A DNA stretch of 64,000 nucleotides from contig DATGXG010000048.1 of NCBI GenBank assembly GCA_035299085.1, positions 62,001 through 126,000 on the forward strand, read 5' to 3'. How positions within the stretch are numbered: the stretch's first letter is position 1; each line of letters begins with the position of its first letter. Positions 33,060 to 42,162 of this stretch are shown here, in pieces. Below the pieces are notes generated by a model. The model did no database searches, was not told the origin of the DNA, and saw only the letters and a list, made by a program, of their open reading frames with translations. Made by a program: the position numbers and the translations under genes. The stretch comes from Bacteroidales bacterium (GTDB lineage: Bacteria; Bacteroidota; Bacteroidia; Bacteroidales; UBA10428).

Positions 33060-34397
33060 TTATAAAGGAAATGCCAGTGTGAATATTGTACCATTCGTAT
33101 CTGAAACCACAGACAGGGTTCCATTGTGATTTTGCATGATCTGTTTGGATAAACTGAGACCAATTCCTGAACCGTTAGCTTTTGTAGTGAAAAAGGGCAT
33201 GAAAATATCAGTAATGATTTCATCCGGTATCCCGGGGCCGTTATCTTCCACCCGGATAATCACATCAGTTTCCTGATAAAAAGCCGACAGGCGAATAGCT
33301 CCATCCCTGGAGTTCTCTAAAGCTTCGGTTGCGTTTTTGACCAGGTTGATCAATACCTGTTCAACCTGTGAAAAGTCGGCAGTCAACATGAGATCAGGAG
33401 GATTCACTTCCACTTGTATAAACTTATCACTAATTCCTGAATCCATAAGAAGTTTACAACTACTGAAAAGATTGGCTATCTTAAAAGGGCTGAATCGGGA
33501 TTTTGGCAATGCGGTAAGGGTCCTGTAGGTATCCACAAAATCAAGCAGGCCCTTTCCTGTTTCTTCAATAGTATTGAGACCTTCAAGAGTTTTATTTATG
33601 ATCCTCTCACTGATATCCCCGGGTTTTCTTATTTGGCCGTTTTCTTTAAAATATCCCGATATGACAGAGGTAAGTGAAGTAACGGGGCTTACCGAATTCA
33701 TGATTTCATGAGTCAGCACACGGATAAGCCGTTGCCAGGAGTCGAGTTCTTTCCTGTCGAGCTCACGGGTAATATTTTCAAAGGAAATCAGTCTGATCAC
33801 CCGGTTTTCAAATTTCAGTTCTGTTGCCCTGATGAGAATACTTTGAAGCTGGTCTTTTATTTTTATTTTATGCAGAATTTCATGGCCGGGTTGTATATTC
33901 TGAAGGATTTGGTACAAGTCAGGATCTTTAATTTTCAGAGTTCCGGGATGATTGACGTTTATAAACTCTTTTACGGCCCTGTTAAAGATGCCCGGATTCC
34001 CGTCATGGTCGAAAGACATAAGCCCTATGCTTACATGGTTCACAACGGTCTGCAGAAACTGTGCGCTTTTTTCATTTTCCATCCGGATTTGTTGAATGGT
34101 AGAATTCAATTCATTCAGTTTTTGCCTGAGTTTTTCAAAAGAATTGTTATCTGCCGGAAACCTGATCGAGGAATCATGATCATGTACTGACGAAAAGAAT
34201 TTTATAAGGTCGGCATTAGTCCGGTTAACCACATTAATCAGAAGCAGTGCCTGAATGCCGATTAAGATCAGCATGCCAGCCAGCGTGTAATAGTAACCGT
34301 GTTCAATATTATGCACAATAACGGCCAGGATCATGCTTGATAGCACTATGAAAGCCACTCTGACCAGTATATTAATATAGAAGCTTTTTAAAACCAT
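33060..34397 (-). CDS. Sensor histidine kinase (NtrB-like)
   Basis: 445 residues. Two closely spaced N-terminal helices ([19 protein letters not shown] and [20 protein letters not shown]) leave almost no periplasmic sensor, so the signal is probably membrane or cytoplasmic. A PAS-like region follows ([21 protein letters not shown]). The H-box is [17 protein letters not shown], then the N-box [14 protein letters not shown]1 [10 protein letters not shown], and G2 [13 protein letters not shown]. It should phosphorylate the sigma-54-type regulator encoded 2 bp upstream (34400-35767), with which it forms an operon. The divergent ABC transporter is the likely target. Confidence 0.93.
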   Translation of the reverse strand: MVLKSFYINILVRVAFIVLSSMILAVIVHNIEHGYYYTLAGMLILIGIQALLLINVVNRTNADLIKFFSSVHDHDSSIRFPADNNSFEKLRQKLNELNSTIQQIRMENEKSAQFLQTVVNHVSIGLMSFDHDGNPGIFNRAVKEFINVNHPGTLKIKDPDLYQILQNIQPGHEILHKIKIKDQLQSILIRATELKFENRVIRLISFENITRELDRKELDSWQRLIRVLTHEIMNSVSPVTSLTSVISGYFKENGQIRKPGDISERIINKTLEGLNTIEETGKGLLDFVDTYRTLTALPKSRFSPFKIANLFSSCKLLMDSGISDKFIQVEVNPPDLMLTADFSQVEQVLINLVKNATEALENSRDGAIRLSAFYQETDVIIRVEDNGPGIPDEIITDIFMPFFTTKANGSGIGLSLSKQIMQNHNGTLSVVSDTNGTIFTLAFPL

Positions 34398-34399
34398 AG

Positions 34400-35767
34400 C
34401 TATTGTAAGTTATATTTTTGCATTTTGTTATACAGCGTCTGCCTTGCCAATCCTAATTCCTGTGAGGTTTTCAGAATATTGCCATGATTATTCTCGAGTG
34501 CTTTTTGTATGGCCTGTTTTTCGATATCGGCAAAGGTCAGGGGCTTACTTTGCTGATTGATCGGAAATACAGAGTGTGATAATAAAAAATCTTCAGGTGT
34601 GATGACATCCGAATCGCACAGGATCACGGCCTTTTCAACTGAATGTCTTAATTCCCTCACATTGCCGGGCCATTGATAACGCATCAGCTTATCCAGCGTT
34701 CTCTTTGTATATTTTAAATTGAATTTCTCATATTTCTGGGAATATTCCCTCAGGAAGTGTTCAGCAAGAAGGATGATATCCTCACCCCGCTCCCTTAAAG
34801 GGGGCAGGTCAATCACAATTGTATTGATCCGGTATAAAAGATCCTCCCTGAAGAGCCCTTTCGTCACCATATCATCAGGATTTTTATTGGTTGCACAAAT
34901 AAGCCTTATATCAAAAGGTATGGGAACGGTTGAACCGACTTTGCAAATGATCCTGTTTTGCAAAGCAGTCAAGAGTTTTGCCTGCATGGAAAGCGACAGG
35001 TTCCCGATTTCATCAATGAAGAGAGTGCCGCCTGAAGCCGTTTCAATCCATCCGGTTTTGTCTTCACGTGCATCTGTAAAAGCGCCTTTTACATGGCCGA
35101 ACATTTCACTTTCAAAGAGAGTCTCCGTTATCGTACCGGCGTCGATGCTTACAAACGATTCGTCCGAACGCCGTGAAAGATGATGGATTTCTTTAACCAC
35201 AAGTTCCTTTCCGGTTCCGTTTTCGCCTGTCACCAGCACATTTGCTTCTGTGCGGGCGACTTTTTTTACGATCCGTAGTACTTCTTCCATGGCCCTTGAT
35301 TTCCATACAAGCGTTCCGTACTGATTTATAATTCCCTTATTCAATTGTTTCTGCTTATCGCGAAGCTTTTTATTTTCAAATCGCGATTGCCTCAGCTTAT
35401 AGGCAGCCTGAAGTGTAGTGATCAGTTTATGGTTGTCCCAGGGCTTCACCACAAAATCCACCGCACCTTCTTTAATAGCCCTGACTGCAAGGTCCACATC
35501 GGCATAAGCCGTAATCATAACCACCACGGCGGACGGATCATATTTCAGAATGGCATTAAGCCAGAAAATCCCCTCATTGCCGGTGTTCACACCGGCTGAA
35601 AAGTTCATATCCAGCAGGATTACATCGATTACATCCATTCTCAGATGCTGAAGGATAAGATTCGGATTTGAAACCCCGACAACCTTATCAAATTCAGGTT
35701 CCAGCAGTTGAATCAGGGCTTTAAGAACTTGTTTATGATCATCGGCGATCAACAGGCCACCTTTCAT
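34400..35767 (-). CDS. NtrC-family sigma-54-dependent response regulator
   Basis: 455 residues in three parts. The receiver has acid pocket DD (9-10), phosphoacceptor Asp53 in VILLDMNFS, and Lys in DFVVKPWD. The AAA+ domain has Walker A GENGTGKE, the sigma-54 contact loop GAFTDA in place of GAFTGA, and Walker B GGTLFIDEIGNL, plus the Arg finger region GNVRELRH. The C-terminus is a Fis-type HTH (ILKTSQELGLARQTLYNKM). The GAFTDA variant is frequent in Bacteroidota regulators, so activity is not excluded. It is divergent from the ABC transporter genes, with an operator-like palindrome between them. Confidence 0.94.
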   Translation of the reverse strand: MKGGLLIADDHKQVLKALIQLLEPEFDKVVGVSNPNLILQHLRMDVIDVILLDMNFSAGVNTGNEGIFWLNAILKYDPSAVVVMITAYADVDLAVRAIKEGAVDFVVKPWDNHKLITTLQAAYKLRQSRFENKKLRDKQKQLNKGIINQYGTLVWKSRAMEEVLRIVKKVARTEANVLVTGENGTGKELVVKEIHHLSRRSDESFVSIDAGTITETLFESEMFGHVKGAFTDAREDKTGWIETASGGTLFIDEIGNLSLSMQAKLLTALQNRIICKVGSTVPIPFDIRLICATNKNPDDMVTKGLFREDLLYRINTIVIDLPPLRERGEDIILLAEHFLREYSQKYEKFNLKYTKRTLDKLMRYQWPGNVRELRHSVEKAVILCDSDVITPEDFLLSHSVFPINQQSKPLTFADIEKQAIQKALENNHGNILKTSQELGLARQTLYNKMQKYNLQ

Positions 35768-35772
35768 AATAG

Positions 35773-35817
35773 ATTGTCTATTTTATGGACATTAATTTGT
35801 CCTTATTTTAGACAAAT
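35773..35817. promoter_or_regulatory. Nested palindrome between the two-component and ABC transporter operons
   Basis: Inner arms GGACA (35787-35791) and TGTCC (35798-35802) and outer arms ATTGTCT (35773-35779) and AGACAAAT (35810-35817) are centred on the same point, giving four GACA-like half sites. A likely binding site for the NtrC-type regulator, 6 bp from its start codon. I see no convincing -24/-12 sigma-54 promoter in this 156-bp gap. Confidence 0.55.
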
Positions 35818-35923
35818 TTATGAATAAATTTATTTATGTTTCATTTAATCTCCTAGTTTTCAACTAAAATATATTATCGGAATAAGAATTGAAGTCACAA
35901 TTGAAATCATTAATTTCAACAAT

Positions 35924-36616
35924 ATGCTTAAGACAACCGGTTTAACAAAAATCTTTCGAACGGATGAAGTGGAAACTACTGCACTCAACCGTGTAAACTT
36001 CCAGGCTCAGCAGGGAGAATTTGTAGCTGTTATGGGGCCTTCAGGTTGCGGAAAATCAACCCTTCTTAATATAATCGGCTTACTTGATGCTCCTTCAGGT
36101 GGCGAATATTATTTCATGGATAGAGATGTCTCTTCATACAGGGAGAACCAGCGTACAGATCTGCGAAAAGGTAACATAGGATTCATTTTTCAAAGTTTTA
36201 ACCTGATTGATGAATTGACTGTCTTTGAAAACATTGAATTGCCGTTGCTTTATCTCAGAATTTCTGCAAAAGACCGCAAGAAAAAAATTGAAGCAGTTCT
36301 TGAAAGAATGCAATTGACGCCTCGCAAAAACCATTTTCCCCAGCAGTTATCGGGCGGACAGCAACAGCGGGTTGCAATAGCCAGAGCGGTGGTTACCAAT
36401 CCCAAACTTATCCTTGCCGATGAGCCAACCGGAAATCTTGATTCTTCAAATGGAGAAGAGGTGTTAAAACTGCTGGAAGAATTGAATCATGACGGCACCA
36501 CAGTAATTATGGTAACGCACTCTGCAGCCCATGCAGAAAGAGCACATCGCATTATTCAGCTTTTTGACGGGCATGTTGTTTCAGAAAACATTAAGAGTCA
36601 AATAATAATCCAGTAA
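35924..36616 (+). CDS. MacB/LolD-type ABC transporter ATP-binding protein
   Basis: 230 residues. Walker [11 protein letters not shown]-loop FIFQSFNLI, signature [14 protein letters not shown], Walker [13 protein letters not shown] and H-loop VTHS are all intact. It belongs to the MacB/LolD/FtsE class that powers FtsX-type permeases for lipoprotein, peptide or drug movement without transport across the inner membrane lipid phase. Ten bp downstream the first of two permease genes starts, so it serves one or both. Induction by the divergent two-component system is likely, suggesting an envelope-stress response. Confidence 0.94.
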   Translation: MLKTTGLTKIFRTDEVETTALNRVNFQAQQGEFVAVMGPSGCGKSTLLNIIGLLDAPSGGEYYFMDRDVSSYRENQRTDLRKGNIGFIFQSFNLIDELTVFENIELPLLYLRISAKDRKKKIEAVLERMQLTPRKNHFPQQLSGGQQQRVAIARAVVTNPKLILADEPTGNLDSSNGEEVLKLLEELNHDGTTVIMVTHSAAHAERAHRIIQLFDGHVVSENIKSQIIIQ

Positions 36617-36626
36617 CTCAGCCGGA

Positions 36627-38981
36627 ATGTTTAAAAACCTTCTTAAAATCGCGTTTCGTAATCTTACCCTGAGTCCGAAGTATTCAATATTAAATACAAT
36701 AGGTTTGTCTATCGGAATGGCCTCTTCTATTTTAATTCTTTTATGGGTACAGGATGAATGGAGTTACGACAGACAATCTGGCAATGCCGGTAATGTATTC
36801 AGGGTAGTAGGTGACAGGGGCATTACCAATGGAGGATTAACCGCAATTACGCCTGCACCATTAGCAAAAGCTTTGAAAGAAGAATTTCCGGAGATTATAA
36901 GGGCCTCCAGATGTGGCATGGGCTCCCGGATTTCCTTTAAAACCGGTAATGAATTTATAGAAGAAACTGCTATGCCCGTTGATAATGAATTTTTAAAAAT
37001 GTTCAATGTTGAATTTGAAGAAGGAGATATCAATAAGGCTTTAATCGAACCTAATTCTGTTGTACTTACCGAAAGAATAGCCAAAAAGTATTTTGGGAAC
37101 GTGGATCCTGTGGGTAAAACGGTAAAATTGACTGAATCCGATGAGATTTATACAATTACAGGAATTATAAAGAATCCGCATAACAGTCACCTTAAGTATG
37201 ACTTGTTGATCCCTGTAAAGCTTAATAAACAATTTGAAGACCTCAGCGGTGATATGCAGATAATGTGCTATAACTATATTGAGCTAAAAGCAGGCATAGA
37301 CAGTAAATTTGTTGAGGAAAAAATCCGTGATTTTTTAATAACCCACTCCAGTAGAGTAACATTTAGAATTTCTCTTCAAAACATCAAAAAGATACATCTA
37401 TTCTCTACCGGAAAATATAGTGAAGATATCGAAGGCCATGGCAGTATCTTTTATGTCAGAGTTTTAAGTCTCATATCGATCTTCATTCTCATTATCGCCT
37501 GCATTAACTTCATGAATCTGTTTTCAGCTCAATCCAAAAGAAGGGCAAAGGAAATTGGCCTGCGTAAAATATCAGGGGCCGGAAGGCAAAAAATTATTTT
37601 CCAATTCCTGGGGGAATCCTTTTTAATTGTTTTTATAGCTCATATAATTGCCATGATCTTGGTTGAGTTATTCTTGCCACAATTTAATAACCTGACCGAT
37701 AAACACTTGATTATAAACTATAAAAGCGCTGGATCATACTCTATATTAATTACAGTTGTATTATTTAGTGGACTATTGGCAGGAAGTTACCCCGCTTTAT
37801 ACCTCTCATCATTAAACCCGTTGGTTTTAATGAAAGGTACAAATGCCAGGAAACCAGGTCATGCACCATTCAGACGTACACTGGTAATTCTCCAGTTTTC
37901 TATTTCAATTCTTCTTATTATTTGCACTTTAATCATTTACAATCAGTTCGACTTCATTCAAAACAGGAAACCCGGTTTTAACAAGGATGACATCGTTTAT
38001 TTCACAACCCATCTTAACCCTGATGATCCTAAAATGGCAAGTCTCAAGAGAGAACTCGGCAATTTTCCGGATATTCTTAACATAAGTTTGGGCGATATTC
38101 CAATCAACGAAAAGTTTATAAGAAATACTGACGGCCTGAACTGGACCGGGCCTGAGAAAACCAGCGATATACGGTTTGATTTATTGAATGGTGATGCAGA
38201 TTATGCATCAACATTCCAATTTAATTTAAAAGAAGGGCGTTTTTTTTCTTCTGAATTTCCAACGGATTCTTTTGCATTAGTAATTAATGAGCAGGCAGCA
38301 AAAATATTCGGTTTTATAGATCCGATAGGCAAAACAGTTACATGGTCCGATGGATCGAAATCAACAATTATAGGCGTTGTTGAAGATTTTAACTATAAAT
38401 CAATGCATTATAAAATTGAACCGCTTCTTTTTACACTCAGAGCGGGGGCTTACTTCTTTATAAAAATAAGACCGGGCACTTCAGAAACAACCATTCCCTA
38501 TATTAAAAAAATTTTCAACACATATAATTTCCCGTTTCGTTTAGATCTTCACTTTGTCTCTGAAGAGTATAACAATATGTACAGGAATGAGAAGCGAATT
38601 GGTAAAATACTGGGTTATTTCTCATTACTTGCAATAATAGTTTCATGCCTGGGACTTGTCGGATTGTCAGCCTTTATAGCCGAAAGCAGGACAAAAGAGA
38701 TTGGAATCAGGAAAACGAATGGTGGAAAAACACAGGAAATATTCATATTACTCTCAAAACAATACCTTCTCTGGGTGAGTAGTTCCATTGCCATAGCAAG
38801 TCCGGTGGCGTGGTATTTCATGAATAAATGGCTGCAAAATTTCGCTTACCGGATTCAAATTCAATTGTGGATCTTTGTTTTAACCGGCATTTTTGTGATT
38901 ATTCTGTCGTTTCTAACAGTGAGTATTCAATCGTACAGATCTGCCTGTAAAAATCCGGTCGATACACTTCGATATGAATAA
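36627..38981 (+). CDS. FtsX/MacB-like ABC permease, copy 1
   Basis: 784 residues. Layout is that of Bacteroidota MacB_PCD-FtsX permeases. There is an N-terminal helix (ILNTIGLSIGMASSILILLWV), then a large periplasmic domain, then three central helices (IFILIIACINFMNLFSAQSKRRAKEIGLRK...). A second periplasmic domain follows (SLGDIPINEKFIRNTDG), then a final helix set (GYFSLLAIIVSCLGLVGLSAFIAESRTKEIGIRK and later) ending in SACKNPVDTLRYE. The repeated KEIGIRK motif is the cytoplasmic coupling helix. The coding DNA is visibly more AT-rich than in copy 2. It probably forms a transporter with the upstream ATPase and copy 2. Confidence 0.92.
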   Translation: MFKNLLKIAFRNLTLSPKYSILNTIGLSIGMASSILILLWVQDEWSYDRQSGNAGNVFRVVGDRGITNGGLTAITPAPLAKALKEEFPEIIRASRCGMGSRISFKTGNEFIEETAMPVDNEFLKMFNVEFEEGDINKALIEPNSVVLTERIAKKYFGNVDPVGKTVKLTESDEIYTITGIIKNPHNSHLKYDLLIPVKLNKQFEDLSGDMQIMCYNYIELKAGIDSKFVEEKIRDFLITHSSRVTFRISLQNIKKIHLFSTGKYSEDIEGHGSIFYVRVLSLISIFILIIACINFMNLFSAQSKRRAKEIGLRKISGAGRQKIIFQFLGESFLIVFIAHIIAMILVELFLPQFNNLTDKHLIINYKSAGSYSILITVVLFSGLLAGSYPALYLSSLNPLVLMKGTNARKPGHAPFRRTLVILQFSISILLIICTLIIYNQFDFIQNRKPGFNKDDIVYFTTHLNPDDPKMASLKRELGNFPDILNISLGDIPINEKFIRNTDGLNWTGPEKTSDIRFDLLNGDADYASTFQFNLKEGRFFSSEFPTDSFALVINEQAAKIFGFIDPIGKTVTWSDGSKSTIIGVVEDFNYKSMHYKIEPLLFTLRAGAYFFIKIRPGTSETTIPYIKKIFNTYNFPFRLDLHFVSEEYNNMYRNEKRIGKILGYFSLLAIIVSCLGLVGLSAFIAESRTKEIGIRKTNGGKTQEIFILLSKQYLLWVSSSIAIASPVAWYFMNKWLQNFAYRIQIQLWIFVLTGIFVIILSFLTVSIQSYRSACKNPVDTLRYE

Positions 38982-39002
38982 GAACATCTGATAGAAATTC
39001 CT

Positions 39003-41345
39003 ATGATTAAGAATTCTCTCAAAATAGCATTCCGGAATATCCGAAGGTACATGTTGCACTCTGTCCTGAACATCGCCGGAATGGCCATTGGCATGGCGGC
39101 TGCAATCCTGATCCTGCTATGGGTCAGGGATGAATTGAGTTACGACCGTGACTTACCGGAGGCTGGTAATATATACCGGCTCGTTGAAAAGGATACATCT
39201 TCACAGGGTTCCATGATGATTCCTGTTCCGGCTGCCCTTTCGGCCGCCATGAAACAGGAAATTCCTGAGATTATATACACAACTCGATATACGCCGTCAC
39301 CGCTCTCCCTAAAAAAGGGCGATGAATATATTGAGGAATTGGTAGCTACAGTGGATAAGGATTTTCTGAAAATGTTCAACCTGCAATTTATCGATGGGGA
39401 CATAAACACGGCTCTTGATGATCCCCATAGTATTATCCTTACCGAGGAAACGGCCATGAAATTCTTCGGAGATTTACATGCAGTGGGCAAAACAATTCCA
39501 TCGAGGGGTTATGATGTAAAGGTTACAGGGGTTATCAAAGATATTCCGGCCAACAGGAACCTCCGGTTCAAATACCTGGTTCCACTGCAATGGCTCAGCG
39601 AACTAGGAGCTCACAGCAACTCCTGGCAAGAGCGGTTTTACACTTATGTACAAGTTAAAAAAGGAACCGATCCGAAAACAGTTGAAAGAAAGATTGCACA
39701 AATAGTCAAAACAAATGTTCCGGAGTCTCAATCGATCATATTCATGCAAAATGTTAAGAAAATTCATCTGTATTCTGCCGGAAAATACAACTATGATGTG
39801 AATGGTCTGGGCGATATTATTTATGTCAGGATACTGGCCCTGATAGCTGCTTTTATCCTGGTTATCGCATGCATCAATTTCATGAGCCTTTCAACCGCCC
39901 AATCTGTGCAACGTTCAAAAGAAACAGGCATCCGAAAAGTAACCGGTGCAGGTCGCGGGAAACTGATATTCCAATTTCTGGGTGAAGCCATGCTTATGGT
40001 TTTTACAGCCCATATTTTTGCCATGATCCTTGTAGAGCTTTTCCTTCCCGGTTTTAATACACTGACAGGCAAACAATTGTTTGTTCCATACCACAGTGCC
40101 GGGTTGTATTTGCAATTGATGGGACTGATCGTATTATGCGGTTTGCTGGCCGGTGGCTACCCTGCCCTGGTACTGTCAGCTGCCCGGCCGCTTGATGCAA
40201 TCAGGGGAATAGTTAAAAAATCACCAACCAATATACGTTTCCGGAAACTGCTTGTAATCTTCCAGTTCACGATGTCGGTTGGCCTGATTATTTGCACGCT
40301 CGTTATCGGCCTCCAACTGAAATTTATGCAGAAAAAGGATATTGGTTATAACAGGGAAAATATCGGGTACTTTATGTTCCCTATTCGTCCCGGTGATCCG
40401 AAACTTGAGTCACTTAAAAAGGAACTGGCCGGTTACCCGTCAATACTCGGGGTTACAAAGGGGTTTAATCCTTCCAGTATAGAAGGTTATGTAAACGGGT
40501 TCAACTGGAACGGCAAAAAAGAAGGGAATGATATCTCTTTTTGTTTTGTGGGTGGTGATGCGGATTTTGCATCAACATTTGGTTTTAAAATAAAACAGGG
40601 ACGGTTCTTTTCTCCTGAAATAAATACAGATTCATCAGCGGTAGTCATTAATGAAAAAGCATCCGAAATGATGGGTCTTGCCAATCCCCTGGGAGAGGTT
40701 ATTACAACGCCATGGGGTGCCCGCCTCACGATAATCGGGATTATGAAAAATTTCAATTTTAAATCGCTCCGGTATGCGATTGAACCCCTGATTCTCCAGG
40801 TTGGCTCTTCTAATAGCTTTTTTGTAAGGATGAAACCCGGCAATCGGAAGTCAACCTTGGAATTCATTGATAAAACATTCAAATCGTTCAACCCCGGTCT
40901 GCCGATGGATTTTCATTTCATGGACAATGATTTTGAAAACATGTACATGACAGAACGAAGGATTGGCAAAATCTTCATGTATTTTTCCATGATGGCTGTT
41001 TTCATTTCCTGCCTGGGATTGATCGGGTTATCTTCTTTTATGAATGAACGGAGGACTAAGGAGATCGGTATCCGGAAAGTCAATGGCGCTAAAACGGTTG
41101 AAATATTCACATTATTATCCGGGGAATACCTGATATGGGTAATGATTTCTGTTTTCATTGCCGGCCCGGTTGCTTATTATGTCATGCATAAATGGCTGCA
41201 AAACTTTGCATTTCGCACCCATATCCCGTGGTGGGTTTTAGCTGTTAGCGGTTGCATTGCTCTGTTCATTGCTCTGGCAACAGTTAGCCTGCAATCATAC
41301 CGTACTTCAGAAAAGAACCCCGTGGATGCGCTGAGGTATGAGTAA
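39003..41345 (+). CDS. FtsX/MacB-like ABC permease, copy 2
   Basis: 780 residues, collinear with copy 1 over its whole length: SVLNIAGMAIGMAAAILILLWV at the N-terminus, KKIHLYSAGKYNYDVNGLGD, ALIAAFILVIACINFMSLSTAQ, KETGIRKVTGAGRGKLIFQFLG and the end EKNPVDALRYE. The shared motifs indicate tandem duplication followed by divergence; two non-identical permeases may form a heterodimer. The start is 21 bp after copy 1. The stop is 4 bp before a palindromic repeat. Function probably concerns envelope lipids, lipoproteins or toxic peptides. Confidence 0.92.
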   Translation: MIKNSLKIAFRNIRRYMLHSVLNIAGMAIGMAAAILILLWVRDELSYDRDLPEAGNIYRLVEKDTSSQGSMMIPVPAALSAAMKQEIPEIIYTTRYTPSPLSLKKGDEYIEELVATVDKDFLKMFNLQFIDGDINTALDDPHSIILTEETAMKFFGDLHAVGKTIPSRGYDVKVTGVIKDIPANRNLRFKYLVPLQWLSELGAHSNSWQERFYTYVQVKKGTDPKTVERKIAQIVKTNVPESQSIIFMQNVKKIHLYSAGKYNYDVNGLGDIIYVRILALIAAFILVIACINFMSLSTAQSVQRSKETGIRKVTGAGRGKLIFQFLGEAMLMVFTAHIFAMILVELFLPGFNTLTGKQLFVPYHSAGLYLQLMGLIVLCGLLAGGYPALVLSAARPLDAIRGIVKKSPTNIRFRKLLVIFQFTMSVGLIICTLVIGLQLKFMQKKDIGYNRENIGYFMFPIRPGDPKLESLKKELAGYPSILGVTKGFNPSSIEGYVNGFNWNGKKEGNDISFCFVGGDADFASTFGFKIKQGRFFSPEINTDSSAVVINEKASEMMGLANPLGEVITTPWGARLTIIGIMKNFNFKSLRYAIEPLILQVGSSNSFFVRMKPGNRKSTLEFIDKTFKSFNPGLPMDFHFMDNDFENMYMTERRIGKIFMYFSMMAVFISCLGLIGLSSFMNERRTKEIGIRKVNGAKTVEIFTLLSGEYLIWVMISVFIAGPVAYYVMHKWLQNFAFRTHIPWWVLAVSGCIALFIALATVSLQSYRTSEKNPVDALRYE

Positions 41346-41349
41346 CCTC

Positions 41350-41548
41350 CGTCATTGCGAGGAGCGTGAATTTACTTTGATTATGCCAAGATTTGATGCG
41401 ACGAAGCAATCTGCCGGCACAGGAAAGGCGTTACCAAGACAGATGCCATAATGGCTCACTTGGCTAAGTTCTTCCTGTTCGGGCAGATTGCTTCGTCGAC
41501 AATACATTCTGCCATAATCAATGTCCTGTCAAGCTTCTCGCAATGACG
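41350..41548. repeat. ~200-bp palindromic repeat, copy 4
   Basis: CGTCATTGCGAGGAGCGTG at the left, and TTCTCGCAATGACG at the right. The inner pair is GACGAAGCAATCTGCC and GGCAGATTGCTTCGTC-like, around a core with CCTGTTCGGGCAG. It lies between the permease stop and the VOC gene. Confidence 0.92.
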
Positions 41549-41623
41549 GTTGTTGTCACGCTCTTTCAACGTAGGCAGTGAACCTGAACACCTATGAATT
41601 GTTACATCTCCAAACCATAACTT

Positions 41624-41989
41624 ATGCTTCCCAAAACCATTTCAATCCGGCCGTTCATCGGGGCAAAAGACTTTAACACTTCAAGATCATTCTACAGGGA
41701 CCTGGGGTTTGACGAAACCAGGCTTTCCGAAAAAATGTCGGTTTATAAAGCCTCACAACTGGCCTTTTACCTGCAGGATGCCTATGAAAAAGACTGGATT
41801 GACAATACAATGATTTTTATGGAAGTGGAAGATGTAAACGCCTTCTGGTTTTATTTGAAATCTCTTGAATTAGAAAACACTTACAAGGATGTAAGGCTCA
41901 CTCCGGTTAAATCATTTGACTGGGGCAGCGAATGTTACCTACATGATCCGTCGGGTATATTGTGGCATTTCGGAAGTTTTGCATTGTAA
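41624..41989 (+). CDS. VOC-superfamily (glyoxalase/bleomycin-resistance-like) protein
   Basis: 121 residues. A single betaalphabeta-beta-beta-beta VOC half-pair: SIRPFIGAKDFNTSRSFYRDLGF, then LAFYLQDAY, IFMEVEDVNAFWFYL and the end ECYLHDPSGILWHFG. The usual metal-ligand Glu/His positions are partly present (the terminal DPSGILWHF), but I cannot assign a ligand. It might be a dimeric binding or resistance protein, or an enzyme of the glyoxalase type. It is flanked by repeats on both sides and looks monocistronic. Confidence 0.85.
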   Translation: MLPKTISIRPFIGAKDFNTSRSFYRDLGFDETRLSEKMSVYKASQLAFYLQDAYEKDWIDNTMIFMEVEDVNAFWFYLKSLELENTYKDVRLTPVKSFDWGSECYLHDPSGILWHFGSFAL

Positions 41990-41994
41990 AATGC

Positions 41995-42162
41995 TCGTCA
42001 TTGCGAGTAAGAACACCTTTTTAAGTTCACCCGGTGAAATGAAAACATATTTACACAGAGATTCACAGAGGTACCACAGAGGTTCACAGAGAAAAAATCT
42101 GTTTTCTCAGTGGTTCTCTGTGTCTGCTCTGTGGTTCTCTGTGTCTGCTTTTCGCAATGACG
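41995..42162. repeat. Palindromic repeat with replaced core (CACAGAG element inside CGTCATTGCGAG ends)
   Basis: The outer ends CGTCATTGCGAG (41995-42006) and TTCGCAATGACG (42151-42162) match the ~200-bp repeat family. The core lacks the CGAAGCAATCT segments. Instead it contains TTCACAGAGG-type units and their inverse CTCTGTG (about 42051-42147). The right end lies inside the SDR reading frame. Confidence 0.8.

Noticed and set aside
33708..34190. 160-aa plus-strand ORF
   Set aside because: Antisense shadow of the histidine kinase gene.
35768..35923. Sigma-54 promoter for the ABC operon
   Set aside because: I searched for TGGC..N..TGC in both directions and found no convincing -24/-12 match.
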